A DNA stretch of 64,000 bases from CAMDKS01 sp964402975 (GTDB lineage: Bacteria; Bdellovibrionota_B; Oligoflexia; Oligoflexales; RGVZ01), in NCBI GenBank assembly GCA_964402975.1, contig CAYOEM010000001.1:186001-250000 (forward strand), in the 5' to 3' direction. The notes beneath the pieces are model-generated. The model saw only the letters and a list, made by a program, of their open reading frames with translations. It was not told the DNA's origin and made no database searches. The position numbers and the translations under genes are program-made. The stretch's first letter is position 1. Each line of letters starts with the position of its first letter. Shown in pieces: positions 63,165 through 64,000 of the stretch.

Positions 63165-63635
63165 ATGCAAGGGTTTATACCTGGTAGTCGCGGTAGCTTC
63201 ATGTTGGATCTGGTGGCGGTCGCCATGCTGTTACTTCTGCCTGTGATGGCCTTTGGTATTCTCTTAGCTAAAAAACAGCGCGACTTCACCAACCACAAAA
63301 AAGTTATGCTCAGTCTTAGCAGTATTCTCTTGATTGCTGTCGTTTTATTTGAAATCGAAATGAGACTCATTGGCTGGAAGCATCTGGCAGCAGCCAGTCC
63401 CTACAACGATACTTTGGTGATCCCTGTTTTAGCCGTGCACCTGACTTTTGCCATCTCAACAAGTCTTCTGCTTTTTATAACTGTCATCCGGGCTCTCAAA
63501 AACTTTCCAAACCCTCCAAAACCGACACAGTACTCGCAGCAGCATAAAAAAATCGGAAAGCTTTCGGCAATCGGCCTTGCCCTCACATCGACGACAGGTT
63601 GGCTTTTCTATTACCTTGCTTTTGTTGCCAGCTAG
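63165..63635 (+). CDS. DUF420-family membrane protein (heme-copper oxidase associated)
   Basis: 156 residues, four TM helices. TM-located His (NHKKVMLSL, VHLTF, HKKIGKLSAIGL) and a long cytosolic loop (KNFPNPPKPTQYSQQ) fit DUF420, whose member CtaM helps heme-copper oxidase maturation in some bacteria. GAGGAG lies before the ATG. No oxidase genes are in the window, so the link is by family only. Confidence 0.8.
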   Translation: MQGFIPGSRGSFMLDLVAVAMLLLLPVMAFGILLAKKQRDFTNHKKVMLSLSSILLIAVVLFEIEMRLIGWKHLAAASPYNDTLVIPVLAVHLTFAISTSLLLFITVIRALKNFPNPPKPTQYSQQHKKIGKLSAIGLALTSTTGWLFYYLAFVAS

Positions 63636-63647
63636 TTCACAAACGAA

Positions 63648-64000
63648 TTAAGGGATCAAAAGCGTAAACTTCAATTCAGTCCAGCCCTCTTCAAAAACAC
63701 CTAACTTATTTTTTCTTGGTATGAATTTCGCGCCACGTACTGCCGTCAAAACGCGTTCGTCCATTCCGTATCCAATTTTTTTTCTAAGCTCCGCATCCCT
63801 GACGGTCCCGTCTAAGTTGATGAAAACATCGACGATGAATGAACCCTCCAAAGCAACATCCAAAGCTTGATCCGTGTATGGAGGTCTCGTTAGTGTCTCC
63901 ACAATTAACCGAGCCGGAGCTGACATATCGCCTCTGAGTGCTTGCACATCATCAAGTCGTTTTCCCTCATCCTCTTTCATCAGCGTATTACCAATCGGAG
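63648..64000 (-). CDS. TonB C-terminal domain protein, C-terminal part
   Basis: Partial gene: the frame is still open at the window edge, so the start lies beyond. The visible part (about 110 codons plus) has LEGSFIVDVFINLDGTVRDAEL and GMDERVLTAVRGAKFIP, the TonB_C pattern (G-x-V-x-x-x-(I/V)-x-x-x-G, then A-x-(W/K)-x-F-x-P). TonB passes energy from ExbB/ExbD to outer-membrane receptors. An N-terminal membrane anchor cannot be seen. Confidence 0.85.
   Translation of the reverse strand, partial: PIGNTLMKEDEGKRLDDVQALRGDMSAPARLIVETLTRPPYTDQALDVALEGSFIVDVFINLDGTVRDAELRKKIGYGMDERVLTAVRGAKFIPRKNKLGVFEEGWTELKFTLLIP

Overview
The window looks like chromosomal DNA of a Gram-negative, LPS-bearing bacterium. 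It carries the LPS export genes lptD and a likely lptE, several outer-membrane beta-barrels, a TolC-RND pump and many lipoproteins with clear lipoboxes. The mix (many unrecognised lipoproteins, sigma-54 regulators, a stand-alone RRM protein, RecD2, a fused alpha/beta E1 dehydrogenase, TonB_C and TPR/receiver proteins) fits the Bdellovibrionota/Oligoflexia or a related deltaproteobacterial lineage. That placement is inference only. A run of 100 N at 35889-35988 shows the source is a scaffolded draft assembly. I see no prophage, insertion sequence, CRISPR array or rRNA operon.

Layout. 1-5.3 kb: start of a secreted subtilisin-like protease, then a cluster of paralogous lipoproteins around an FadL-like barrel. 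5.4-14.8 kb: housekeeping genes (HPF, RecD2, an ArnT-like glycosyltransferase, a Ser/Thr kinase, an alpha/beta hydrolase, PruA-RlmM). 14.8-18 kb: peroxiredoxin, a fourth member of the lipoprotein family, and RlmI. 17.9-23.2 kb: TetR, TolC and RND pump genes without an adaptor gene. 23.7-28.9 kb: a tightly packed minus-strand operon of DedA, CorC-like protein, NtrC-type regulator and Cache sensor kinase. 29-34.7 kb: photolyase, a barrel, a lipoprotein, an RRM protein and a second DedA. 35-40.8 kb: a lipoprotein gene interrupted by the assembly gap, then a heterodimeric ABC exporter. 41-49.5 kb: a pseudo-receiver/TPR protein, a coiled-coil HTH protein, a barrel and a lipoprotein, a STAS-like protein, LptE, and a response regulator/sensor kinase pair preceded by a near-perfect sigma-54 promoter. 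49.5-55 kb: lptD, folC and accD on the minus strand. 55-60.6 kb: a Cys-rich small protein, exonuclease III, fused E1, thymidine kinase and an HAD phosphatase. 60.6-61.2 kb: a non-coding stretch ending in a strong terminator. 61.2-64 kb: two secreted proteins, tRNA-Ala(UGC), a DUF420 protein and a TonB C-terminal domain.

The main candidates for novelty are four. First, a four-member lipoprotein family with no recognised function. Second, a sigma-54-driven two-component system whose kinase uses the XylR_N/V4R ligand-sensing module normally found on sigma-54 activators. Third, a TPR protein with a Glu-for-Asp pseudo-receiver. Fourth, a possible structured RNA at about 60.7-61.19 kb. Many start codons were set by Shine-Dalgarno position, and the reasons are given per gene. 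All family assignments come from reading motifs by eye; no database search was run.
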